From Fluviirhizobium alvei (lineage in GTDB: Bacteria; Pseudomonadota; Alphaproteobacteria; Rhizobiales; Rhizobiaceae), in NCBI RefSeq assembly GCF_030551875.1, contig NZ_JAUOZU010000005.1:248001-312000 (forward strand): DNA of 64,000 bases, in the 5' to 3' direction. The translations under genes were made by a program, and so were the position numbers. Below are positions 53,271 through 61,229 of this stretch, piece by piece; the stretch's first letter is position 1, and the number at the start of each line of letters is the position of its first letter. Under the pieces are notes generated by a model, which was not told the DNA's origin, made no database searches, and saw nothing but the letters and a program-made list of their open reading frames with translations.

Positions 53271-54467
53271 ATGCATCTGCCCCGCCCCCTGGCAATTCTG
53301 TGCGCAGGCGCACTGTCCCTCGCATATCCTGCACTCGCATCGGCGCAGGCAGCGGCCTGTGGTGGCGATCTCGCATCCTTTCTGGATGGCGTGAAGGCAG
53401 AGGCGATTGCCAAGGGCCTGTCGGCAGAAGCGGCCGACCGGGCGCTCGCAGGAGCGGCGATCGACAAGAAGGTGTTGAGCCGCGATCGCGGCCAGGGCGT
53501 GTTCCGCCAGACATTCCTCGAATTTTCCAAGCGCACGGTGAGCCAGCCCCGTCTTGATATCGGCCGCCAGAAGATGAAGGCGCATGCCGCGACCTTTGCC
53601 AAGGCTGAAGCCGACTATGGCGTGCCGGCACCGGTGATCACCGCCTTCTGGGCCATGGAAACCGATTTCGGCGCTGTGCAGGGTGATTTCAACACTCGCA
53701 ACGCGCTCGTGACTTTGGCGCATGATTGCCGCCGCCCGGAACTTTTCCGGCCGCAACTGCTCGCCCTCATCGCAATGGTCCAGCATGGCGACCTCGATCC
53801 CCAGACCAACACCGGCGCCTGGGCCGGCGAAATCGGCCAGGTACAGATGCTGCCGAAAGACATCATTGCCTTTGGCACCGACGGCGATGGCGACGGCCAT
53901 GTGAACCTGAAGAAGAGCGAAGACGACGTGATCCTCACGGCGGCACGCTTCATCCAGAGCCTCGGCTTCAAACGCGGCGAACCCTGGATCCAGGAAGTCA
54001 CGATCCCGCAGACCCTGCCCTTCGAAAAGACCGGCCTCGGTGGCACGCTCACGGCTGCCGACTGGTTCAAGCTCGGAGTTCAGCCGCGGGATGGCAACAC
54101 CCAGTTCGGCACCCTGCCCGCAGCCCTGGTTTTGCCGCAGGGCCGTTTCGGACCGGCCTTCCTGACCTATCCGAACTTCGGCATTTATCTCGAATGGAAC
54201 CAGTCCTTCATCTACACGACCTCGGCGGCCTATTTCGCCACCCGCCTTGCCGGCGCCGAACCCTATATCAAGGGCCAGCCGCAGGAAGGTCTTTCCTCTG
54301 ATGCAATGAAGGAATTGCAGACCAAACTGCAGGGTCGCGGCCATGATGTCGGCAAGATCGACGGTATCCTTGGCGGCGGCACACGCGTTGCCATCCAGAA
54401 GGAACAGCAACGGCTTGGCATGCCCGCAGACGGATGGGCAACGCAGGATCTGCTCAACGCCCTCTGA
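53271..54467 (+). CDS. MltB-family lytic murein transglycosylase with peptidoglycan-binding domain
   Basis: 398 residues from the ATG at 53271; GGAAGGATTGTTC lies upstream (TTG at 53265 is less likely). A signal peptide ends around ALASAQA; there is no lipobox, so the mature protein should be soluble in the periplasm. SLT_2/MltB domain: GVPAPVITAFWAMETDFG (catalytic Glu in METDFG), AGEIGQVQMLPKDIIAFG and DVILTAARFIQSLGF. The C-terminal ~60 residues are a PG_binding_1 domain (MKELQTKLQGRGHDVGKIDG). It cleaves peptidoglycan with 1,6-anhydro products. Confidence 0.93.
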   Translation: MHLPRPLAILCAGALSLAYPALASAQAAACGGDLASFLDGVKAEAIAKGLSAEAADRALAGAAIDKKVLSRDRGQGVFRQTFLEFSKRTVSQPRLDIGRQKMKAHAATFAKAEADYGVPAPVITAFWAMETDFGAVQGDFNTRNALVTLAHDCRRPELFRPQLLALIAMVQHGDLDPQTNTGAWAGEIGQVQMLPKDIIAFGTDGDGDGHVNLKKSEDDVILTAARFIQSLGFKRGEPWIQEVTIPQTLPFEKTGLGGTLTAADWFKLGVQPRDGNTQFGTLPAALVLPQGRFGPAFLTYPNFGIYLEWNQSFIYTTSAAYFATRLAGAEPYIKGQPQEGLSSDAMKELQTKLQGRGHDVGKIDGILGGGTRVAIQKEQQRLGMPADGWATQDLLNAL

Positions 54468-54594
54468 TTTTCCCAAGGCAAACCGGCGCTGATTGACGGC
54501 GCCGGATGATCAATCCGGCAGGCCATTTCAATTTCGGGTGGCTGCCGGAAACGACTCCTGATAGCGCAATGGCATCTCATGTGAAGGGATTGCC

Positions 54595-55518
54595 ATGACC
54601 GCGCCGAAAAGCACCACGATTTCGCCTCTTGCCTGGATGCTGTTGATCATCCTCGGTCTTCTGTGGGGCGGATCCTTCTTTTTTGCCCGCTTTGCCATCG
54701 GCCATGTGCCGCCGCTGACGCTCGCTTTCCTTCGCTTCATCCTCGCAGCGATCGCATTGCATCTCTTCATCGCCGGTCGCTACGGCATCTATCGGGAATT
54801 GCTGGCCCGCTGGCGGTCCTTTGCCCTTCTCGGGCTGATCAACAATGTCATTCCGCACAGCTTCATCTTCATCGGCCAGACCGAAATCGGCGCCGGCCTC
54901 GCCTCGATCATCAATGCCACCACCCCGATCTGGACAGTCCTCGTCGCCCATATGCTCACAAGCGACGAAAAGCTGACGCCGGCCAAGGCATTTGGCACGC
55001 TGACCGGCCTCGCCGGCACCATTCTGCTTTTCCTTCCCCATATCGGCGAAAAGGCCGGTGCGCCGTTCTGGGCTCTGCTTCTGCCGCTCCTCGCAGCTGT
55101 GAGCTATGGATTTGCCGCCATCTTCGGCCGGCGCTTTCGCTCCATACCGGCCCCAGTGACAGCTGCCGGCCAGCTGACCTTCGCCTCCATCATCATGGCA
55201 CCGGTTGCGCTGGCACATGACCTGCCCTGGACCCTGCCGATGCCCCCGTTCAGCGTGATTGCTGCAGTGCTCGCACTGGCATTTGCCTCGACCGCACTCG
55301 GCTATATCCTCTATTTCCGCCTGATCACGCTCGCCGGTGCCACCAACACATCACTCGTTACCCTCCTGGTGCCGCCGAGCGCCATCCTGCTCGGCGTACT
55401 CTTTCTCGGCGAACAACTCGATCTCTTCGAAGGGCTCGGACTGCTCGCGATCGCTTTCGGCCTGGTTATCCTCGACGGCCGGCTGGTATCGAGACTCGCT
55501 TCATCATTGAGACGATAG
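54595..55518 (+). CDS. EamA/DMT-family transporter
   Basis: 307 residues with ten predicted membrane helices in two EamA repeats: LLIILGLLWGGSFFFARFAI starts the first, and PLLAAVSYGFAAIFGRRF begins the second. LGVLFLGEQLDLFEGLGLLA near the C-terminus is typical of the drug/metabolite transporter superfamily. Family members export amino acids, nucleosides or other metabolites; the substrate cannot be inferred. GAAGGGATTGCC precedes the start. Confidence 0.9.
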   Translation: MTAPKSTTISPLAWMLLIILGLLWGGSFFFARFAIGHVPPLTLAFLRFILAAIALHLFIAGRYGIYRELLARWRSFALLGLINNVIPHSFIFIGQTEIGAGLASIINATTPIWTVLVAHMLTSDEKLTPAKAFGTLTGLAGTILLFLPHIGEKAGAPFWALLLPLLAAVSYGFAAIFGRRFRSIPAPVTAAGQLTFASIIMAPVALAHDLPWTLPMPPFSVIAAVLALAFASTALGYILYFRLITLAGATNTSLVTLLVPPSAILLGVLFLGEQLDLFEGLGLLAIAFGLVILDGRLVSRLASSLRR

Positions 55519-55755
55519 GAAGGCGGATTGTGTCGGACCGGGCCTATCCACAGGTTCAGAACTGGCGTTTGTTAACCAATGGTTGATTTCTGTGAACAAA
55601 AAATTAAACGCAAAAGAACGTGGAAAATCATGCCATTATCTGCGGAAATATGAGTAATCTTTCACAGAATCGTCGCAATGCAGCATAAAAATGGCTTTCC
55701 ATTGCTCGAAAAATGGCCCTAATATTAACTCCGTCAACAGTTGAAGGAGGTCCAT

Positions 55756-55833
55756 ATGGGGCTGACACAATCCTTGAACGCCGTGTTGGTTGGCGCGGCA
55801 TTTCTTTTCGTAACGATGATGCTGTTCATCTGA
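55756..55833 (+). CDS. 25-residue membrane microprotein
   Basis: A short ORF, ATG to TGA, with a near-perfect Shine-Dalgarno AAGGAGGT five bases upstream. It starts MGLTQSLNAVLVGAAF and ends FVTMMLFI: one hydrophobic segment of about 17 residues after a short polar start, so a single-pass membrane peptide. A good terminator follows at 55897-55924, making a compact monocistronic unit between eamA and metF. I do not recognise a named family. Confidence comes from the SD, hydrophobic design and terminator. Confidence 0.7.
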   Translation: MGLTQSLNAVLVGAAFLFVTMMLFI

Positions 55834-55896
55834 GAGGACGATAGAAAGACGCTGCTACTTTACCGGGCTCGATTTCGCCCGTGACAAGAATTCAAG

Positions 55897-55924
55897 AAGG
55901 CGCCGGTTGTTTCCGGCGCCTTTT
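55897..55924. terminator. Terminator between the microprotein gene and metF
   Basis: A 10-bp stem (AAGGCGCCGG / CCGGCGCCTT) with a TTGTTT loop followed by TT lies 63 nt after the microprotein stop and 26 nt beyond the metF stop on the other strand, so it may serve both. Confidence 0.8.
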
Positions 55925-55949
55925 CCATTTTGCCCACCCTGCATGTCGA

Positions 55950-56849
55950 TCAGGCTGCGGCTGTCTCTTTGCCAAGCGAACGGCTGAACCCGCTCTGTTC
56001 CAGAACGGCTTCCATGAGCGGAACCCGGTTCATGGTGTAGAAATGGAATTCGCTGATGCCGAGATCGATCAGGTCCCGCACCTGCCGGCTCGCAAGTTCC
56101 GCCGACCGAAGCGCGCGTTCGGCCGGGTTGTCATCCACCGGCCCGAGCACATCCTCAACGAAGCGGGGAACGCTTGCGCCGCAGAGGCCGGCAAATTTCT
56201 TCACCTGGGCCAGATTCTGGATCGGCAGAATGCCGGGCAGGATCGGGATCTCGATCCCGGCAGCCCGGACGCGTTCGAGATAGCGGGCGAACACGGCATT
56301 GTCGAAAAAGAACTGGGTGATGGCACGTGTCGCACCGGCATCGACCTTGCGCTTCAACATGTCGATATCCGCATCGATATCGCGGCTTTCAGGGTGCTTT
56401 TCCGGATAGGCAGAGACCGAAATATCCCGGATGCCATGGTCAGCGAGACCGGCAGTCAGCTCGGCTGCGTTGGCAAAGCCGCCCGCCGGAGGTTGATAGG
56501 CGCTTCCGATGCCGCCCTGCGGATCGCCGCGCAGCGCCACGAACCGTTCAACGCCAACTTCCTGGAACTGTCGAACCACCGCCAACACCTCTTCCCGCGA
56601 GGCGCCGACGCAGGTGAGATGCGAGGCCGTTGCCAACCCCTCGGCGGCAATCATGCGGGCGACGGTCGAAAGGGACGTATCGCGGGTGGTGCCGCCGGCG
56701 CCATAGGTCACGGACACGAACTCCGGCCCCCAGCTTTTCAACTGCGCAACCGTTTGCCAGAGCTGGCCATCCATCTCCGCATTCTTCGGCGGAAAGAATT
56801 CGAAGCTGAACTTGACGGATTTGCCCGCCTGATCGCGACGCTTTGACAT
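55950..56849 (-). CDS. metF: Methylenetetrahydrofolate reductase MetF
   Basis: 299 residues. FAD-dependent reduction of 5,10-methylene-THF to 5-methyl-THF for methionine synthesis. SFEFFPPKNAEMDGQLW (N-terminal Glu), SVTYGAGGTTRD, HLTCVGASREE, FVALRGDPQGG and FFFDNAVFARYLERVRAAG are all MetF landmarks. It starts 2 nt after the sahR-like stop, with its Shine-Dalgarno AGGAGAG inside that gene's end, so the two are cotranscribed and probably under the same operator. Confidence 0.97.
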   Translation of the reverse strand: MSKRRDQAGKSVKFSFEFFPPKNAEMDGQLWQTVAQLKSWGPEFVSVTYGAGGTTRDTSLSTVARMIAAEGLATASHLTCVGASREEVLAVVRQFQEVGVERFVALRGDPQGGIGSAYQPPAGGFANAAELTAGLADHGIRDISVSAYPEKHPESRDIDADIDMLKRKVDAGATRAITQFFFDNAVFARYLERVRAAGIEIPILPGILPIQNLAQVKKFAGLCGASVPRFVEDVLGPVDDNPAERALRSAELASRQVRDLIDLGISEFHFYTMNRVPLMEAVLEQSGFSRSLGKETAAA

Positions 56850-56851
56850 GG

Positions 56852-57871
56852 TTACACTCTCCTGGTTTGTCCAGCGGATCTGGTGCCCGCCTCGCCGGCT
56901 ATTTCAATGCGGCGGTCACGCGCCAGCCAAAGAGTGACCGTCAGTTGCTCATCCCCATGCTCGGGTTCGAGATCCATGACGCTGACGAGCTCGAGCCCGC
57001 ATTTGGCAAACCACGCCTGCATCTGTTCATGCGAAAAACCGAGCCGGGCATGGTGATGTTCCGAGCGCAGCGCATCGACTGAATGCGGCGCGAAATCGAC
57101 CACCACCAGACGCCCGCCGGGACGCAGCATGCGGCTGGCTTCTTCGAGCGCGATTTCAGGGTTTTCAAGATAGTGGAGAACCTGGTGGATGGTGACGAGA
57201 TCGAACTGGCCGCCATCGAGCGGCAGATTGAAAATATCGCCCTGACGGATAGAAGCCTTGGCCACGCCTGCCTTTTCCAAGCTGGCGCGCGCGATCGACA
57301 GCATTTCCCGGCTGGCATCGATGCCGACGCCGCGACGATAAAGCTTTTCGAACAGTTGCAGCAGGCGCCCGGTACCGGTGCCGAGATCCAGAAGCGCATC
57401 GACCGGGCGTTCGCCAACCATGGCGAGAAGTGCAGCTTCTACCTTTTCTTCGGAAACATGCAGGCGCCGCAAATCATCCCAGCCGGTGGCGTTCGCACTG
57501 AAATAGGCTTGCGCCTTCTCCGCCCGCGCCACGCGTACCTGTGCAAGGCGCCCCTGATCGCGCGTGATAATCGCGTCGTGCCGCGACGTTTCCTCGATGA
57601 TCTTGCGCGCCAGAGCCGCCGCATCGCCTTCGCGCCGCAGCCGGAACCAGGCCCAGGCACCCTCCTGATAGCGCTCGATGAGGCCCGCTTCTGTAAGCAG
57701 CTTGAGATGGCGCGAAATGCGCGGTTGCGATTGGCCGAGAATTTCGGTCAGATCGGAAACGGTCAGGTCGCCGGAGCTTAAAAGCACAAGCAACCGCATG
57801 CGCGTCGGCTCTGCCGCTGCCTTGAGAATATCGACCAGTTTGTTGAGGGAAAAACCCTGCGCTCGGCTCAT
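56852..57871 (-). CDS. ArsR-family regulator fused to a SAM-dependent methyltransferase (SahR-like)
   Basis: 339 residues. Residues about 8-95 are an ArsR winged helix (AAAEPTRMRLLVLLSSGDLTV, SQPRISRHLKLLTEAGLIERY) without the usual ArsR metal cysteines. Residues about 150-300 are a methyltransferase domain ([45 protein letters not shown]). This fusion next to metF matches SahR-type regulators of the SAM/S-adenosylhomocysteine cycle in proteobacteria. The methyltransferase fold could serve as a ligand-binding sensor for SAH or SAM, or be active. A perfect palindrome lies just upstream. Confidence 0.82.
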   Translation of the reverse strand: MSRAQGFSLNKLVDILKAAAEPTRMRLLVLLSSGDLTVSDLTEILGQSQPRISRHLKLLTEAGLIERYQEGAWAWFRLRREGDAAALARKIIEETSRHDAIITRDQGRLAQVRVARAEKAQAYFSANATGWDDLRRLHVSEEKVEAALLAMVGERPVDALLDLGTGTGRLLQLFEKLYRRGVGIDASREMLSIARASLEKAGVAKASIRQGDIFNLPLDGGQFDLVTIHQVLHYLENPEIALEEASRMLRPGGRLVVVDFAPHSVDALRSEHHHARLGFSHEQMQAWFAKCGLELVSVMDLEPEHGDEQLTVTLWLARDRRIEIAGEAGTRSAGQTRRV

Positions 57872-57887
57872 ACGTCACCCAATCAAG

Positions 57888-57907
57888 ATATAAAGATATC
57901 TTTATAT
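57888..57907. promoter_or_regulatory. 20-bp perfect palindromic operator of the ArsR-methyltransferase-metF operon
   Basis: ATATAAAGATATCTTTATAT is fully self-complementary and lies 17-36 nt upstream of the regulator start. Length and form fit an ArsR/SahR-type dimer site, implying autoregulation and control of metF. Confidence 0.75.
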
Positions 57908-58412
57908 AACATTAGAGACTGACGCAAGTGGAAATGTTTCTGGCGCGTTTGCATCATAAGAGCTGCAAGCGCACCGGATCGCTCGCCCGAATGGATCAGA
58001 ACCAGTTCCCCGATAGTGGCGCCGGAATGCAGATGCGGTCGCCACGCCGCTCCGGGAGACCGCGTCGGCATGTCTTCCGCCCATCCAACCAATCAAGAAG
58101 AACCTGCCAGCAGGGTTGGTCTGTCGAAGACCAAGGGCGGATGCGCGCCGTGGCAATCGCGACGATTGGCGAAGATCGCCAGCACCGAAAGGAAATGATG
58201 ACTGTTCGGGAGAAGGACCCGCGCGGCCCCTCTTCAGGAGAAGGCAGCGCAAGTCCGGCGGCCTCGCCGATCTGCCAGCCGCCGATTACACATCAACCAA
58301 GCCGCAGAAAACCCTTGTCCTTCGGCAAGTGAAGCGCCTTCAACAGCCTGTCAGCCCGCCAGGAAGCCGCCAACGGCCCCGCATTGGTCAACGTTGGCCA
58401 AAGGCGGGAAAT
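57908..58412. other. Gene-free region between the ArsR-methyltransferase gene and ettA
   Basis: About 505 nt. Short ORFs exist on both strands (for example 57928-58332 plus and 57902-58252 minus), but they are rich in Arg, Pro and Ser and resemble no protein I know; neither has a good ribosome site. I see no tRNA, repeat or clear RNA. Confidence 0.5.
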
Positions 58413-58439
58413 CCGGCGCCCAACAGGAACGGGCGCCGG
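58413..58439 (-). terminator. Terminator-like hairpin downstream of ettA
   Basis: A 9-bp stem (CCGGCGCCC / GGGCGCCGG) with a 9-nt loop lies 13 nt after the ettA stop on the minus strand; only a short T run follows. Confidence 0.6.
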
Positions 58440-58451
58440 CAATGACAGCGA

Positions 58452-60101
58452 TCAGCGCGTCAGGCGCTTGTAGGTGACCCGCTTCGGATTGACCGAATCC
58501 GGACCGAGGCGGCGGATCTTGTCCTTTTCATAGTCCTCGAAATTGCCTTCGAACCATTCGACATGGCTATCCCCTTCGAAGGCGAGGATATGCGTGGCCA
58601 GACGATCGAGGAACATGCGATCGTGGCTAATGATGACCGCGCAGCCGGCGAAATTTTCCAGCGCATCTTCGAGCGCACCCAGCGTTTCGGTATCGAGGTC
58701 GTTGGTTGGTTCGTCGAGCAGCAGGACATTGTAGCCACCCTTCAGCATCTTGGCGAGGTGAACGCGATTGCGCTGGCCGCCCGACAGGTTGCCGACCTTC
58801 TGCTGCTGATCGCCCCCCTTGAAGTTGAAGGCGCCGCAATAGGCACGGCTGTTCATTTCGAACTTGCCGAGCTTCAGCACGTCATTGCCGCCGGAAATCT
58901 CTTCCCAAACGGTCTTGCTGCCGTCGAGTGCATCGCGGCTCTGGTCGACATAGCCCATTTCCACCGTCTCACCGATGGTGATCGAGCCGGAATCAGGCTT
59001 TTCCTGGCCGGTGATCATGCGGAAGAGCGTCGTCTTACCGGCACCGTTCGGACCGATGACACCAACGATGCCACCCGGCGGCAGCTTGAAGGTGAGGTTC
59101 TCGATCAGCACCCGGTCGCCATAGGCCTTGGTGAGCCCCTCGGCTTCGATGACGGTGTTGCCCAACCGTTCGCCGACCGGAATGATGATCTGCGCATCGC
59201 CCGGACGACGTTCCGAAGCCGCTGCGACCAGTTCGTCATAGGCCTTGATACGCGCCTTGGACTTGGCCTGACGGGCCTTCGGGCTCGAGGCAATCCATTC
59301 CTGTTCGCGCGACAGCGCCTTCTGACGGGTCGCTTCCTCGCGGGATTCCTGCTGCATCCGCTTGGCCTTGGCCTGCAGGTAGGCGGAATAGTTGCCTTCA
59401 TACGGGATGCCGCGGCCACGGTCGAGTTCGAGGATCCAGCCTGTGACATTGTCGAGGAAGTACCGGTCGTGGGTGACCATCAGGATGGCGCCCGGATATT
59501 CGCGCAGGTGCTTTTCGAGCCAGGCGATGGTTTCGGCATCGAGGTGGTTGGTCGGTTCGTCGAGCAGCAGCAGATCCGGCTGTCTGAGCAGCAGCTGGCA
59601 GAGCGCGACGCGGCGCTTTTCACCGCCCGAAAGCGATGTCACGTCGGAATCGCCAGGCGGGCAACGCAACGCGTCCATTGCCATTTCGACCTGGCTTTCG
59701 AGGTCCCAGAGATTCTGGCTGTCGATGACGTCCTGCAGCTTGGCGCCTTCATCCGCCGTCTCGTCGGAATAGTTCATCATCAGTTCGTTGTAGCGGTCGA
59801 GAATGGCCTTCTTGTCGGCCACCCCTTCCATGACATTCTCGAACACGGTCTTGGTCGGATCGAGCTGCGGCTCCTGCGGCAGATAGCCGAGCGTGGCACC
59901 CTCGGCGAGCCAGGATTCCCCGGTCCATTCCTTGTCCAGACCGGCCATGATCTTGAGAACGGTCGACTTACCGGCGCCGTTCGGGCCGAGAATACCGATC
60001 TTGGCGTCCGGATAGAACGACAGATGGATATTGTCCAAGACCTTCTTGGCGCCGAAAGCCTTGGTCAGCCCGGCCATGTGATAGATGAATTGACGTGCCA
60101 T
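58452..60101 (-). CDS. ettA: ABC-F translation factor EttA (energy-dependent translational throttle)
   Basis: 549 residues from the ATG at 60101 (MARQFIYHMAGLTKAFG), preceded by GGACAGGGC; a longer ORF to 60191 lacks family similarity. Two ABC domains: GPNGAGKST and GPNGAGKTT (Walker A), LSGGEKRRV and LSGGQRNRV (signatures), LLLDEPTNHLDAET and LLLDEPTNDLDTET (Walker B). There is no membrane domain. The inter-domain linker (KAKRMQQESREEATRQKAL) is the EttA-type arm motif. EttA binds the ribosomal E site and gates elongation according to ATP/ADP ratio. Confidence 0.97.
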   Translation of the reverse strand: MARQFIYHMAGLTKAFGAKKVLDNIHLSFYPDAKIGILGPNGAGKSTVLKIMAGLDKEWTGESWLAEGATLGYLPQEPQLDPTKTVFENVMEGVADKKAILDRYNELMMNYSDETADEGAKLQDVIDSQNLWDLESQVEMAMDALRCPPGDSDVTSLSGGEKRRVALCQLLLRQPDLLLLDEPTNHLDAETIAWLEKHLREYPGAILMVTHDRYFLDNVTGWILELDRGRGIPYEGNYSAYLQAKAKRMQQESREEATRQKALSREQEWIASSPKARQAKSKARIKAYDELVAAASERRPGDAQIIIPVGERLGNTVIEAEGLTKAYGDRVLIENLTFKLPPGGIVGVIGPNGAGKTTLFRMITGQEKPDSGSITIGETVEMGYVDQSRDALDGSKTVWEEISGGNDVLKLGKFEMNSRAYCGAFNFKGGDQQQKVGNLSGGQRNRVHLAKMLKGGYNVLLLDEPTNDLDTETLGALEDALENFAGCAVIISHDRMFLDRLATHILAFEGDSHVEWFEGNFEDYEKDKIRRLGPDSVNPKRVTYKRLTR

Positions 60102-60214
60102 GCCCTGTCCTCGAATTGATCGGGTGAAATGTGCCCGTTCTTTAGGACAATTGTCGGAGCCCGGCAATTGCCAAAGGGGTGGTTCTCCCAAACACTTCGC
60201 CCGGTTCTTAGAGG

Positions 60215-61006
60215 TCAGTCACTCTCCGCCGGAGCGTAACCGCTGACGATGCCCTCGCGGCAACCGAATTTCGTCTTGCCGGCAGCGGCAATCAGAACCG
60301 GAAGCGCATCCTCGTCATCGCTTCCGAGACCGATCGTCAGCCCGGTCACCACCTGGCGCGTGCCGACCTTGCGGCAACGCATGCGGACCTTGTCGCCGGC
60401 TCCTGCCCCGAACGCACTGTCGAATGCCTGTTTGACAGCCGCTTCATCCACCGTCTGGCCGATGCTTTTCTCGAACAGGGCGCGGACCGCCGACTGGTTG
60501 AGGGCAGCAAGCAGCGCCAGCGAATGGCGGTAATAGTCGCTCGCCAGACGGCCCGAACAGGTTCCATGCATCAGCCATTCATGGCGCTCGAGCCCGGAAG
60601 CCATGCCGGGCATCGCCTGCACCAGCTCTGCCTTCACCCCTGCCTCGAGGGCAAGTTCCGGCAGTTCAAGCCATTTACGCTTCTTGTCAGTCGCCTTCAT
60701 TGCTGCGTCGACACCACAATAACGCTTCTTCGGCGTCCAGAGACCATGCAGCGAAAATTGTCGTCCGGACAGGGCTTGCGCGTCAACGTTAGCGCATTCG
60801 GTGGATTTCGGCCGCGCGGCGCAATAGCCAGGCTGCCAGGACACGCCGAGGATAAGCCGTGTCTTTGGCGCTCTTTCTGCGTCACTCGCCGCATCGCGGC
60901 TCATCTCCGGCTGGGCGGCACCAGCGAGAACGGGAATCGAAAGCAAGGAAAAGGCAATCAGAAATGCGAGAAGCATGGGATGCGTGGAATTCCGTGTCTG
61001 GCGCAT
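60215..61006 (-). CDS. Secreted ribonuclease T2 family protein
   Basis: 263 residues from the ATG at 61006 (MRQTRNSTHPMLLAFLIAFS), preceded by GGGGGAATG. A signal peptide ends near VLAGAAQ. Both catalytic segments are present: CAS I FSLHGLWTP and CAS II RHEWLMHGTC, with their His residues and the general Glu. Several cysteines could form disulfides outside the cytoplasm. RNase T2 enzymes cut single-stranded RNA via 2',3'-cyclic intermediates; a nutrient-scavenging or periplasmic role is inferred. Confidence 0.92.
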   Translation of the reverse strand: MRQTRNSTHPMLLAFLIAFSLLSIPVLAGAAQPEMSRDAASDAERAPKTRLILGVSWQPGYCAARPKSTECANVDAQALSGRQFSLHGLWTPKKRYCGVDAAMKATDKKRKWLELPELALEAGVKAELVQAMPGMASGLERHEWLMHGTCSGRLASDYYRHSLALLAALNQSAVRALFEKSIGQTVDEAAVKQAFDSAFGAGAGDKVRMRCRKVGTRQVVTGLTIGLGSDDEDALPVLIAAAGKTKFGCREGIVSGYAPAESD

Positions 61007-61229
61007 GACATTCCCCCAATAAGAACATAACGGGAATAAAATGCACACAAAGATAGAATATTGCAACCGGATTCTGATGGAAGTCACATTATACAACCAT
61101 ATTTGCCGCATTGCATCGCTTCCCAAGCATCAGGGCTTCTGCTAGCGCTAGTGGAACGAACGCGGGGGCGCTGCGAGTGGCAGCAAAAACTAAAATCAGA
61201 CCAAAAGGCCGGACAATCGGGAGGACAGA

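Noticed and set aside
54483-54505. Terminator after the MltB-type gene
   Set aside because: A 7-bp stem with a 9-nt loop and no T run; too weak to support.
57928-58332. 134-aa plus-strand ORF in the gap before ettA
   Set aside because: Low-complexity basic composition, no convincing ribosome site and no family signal.
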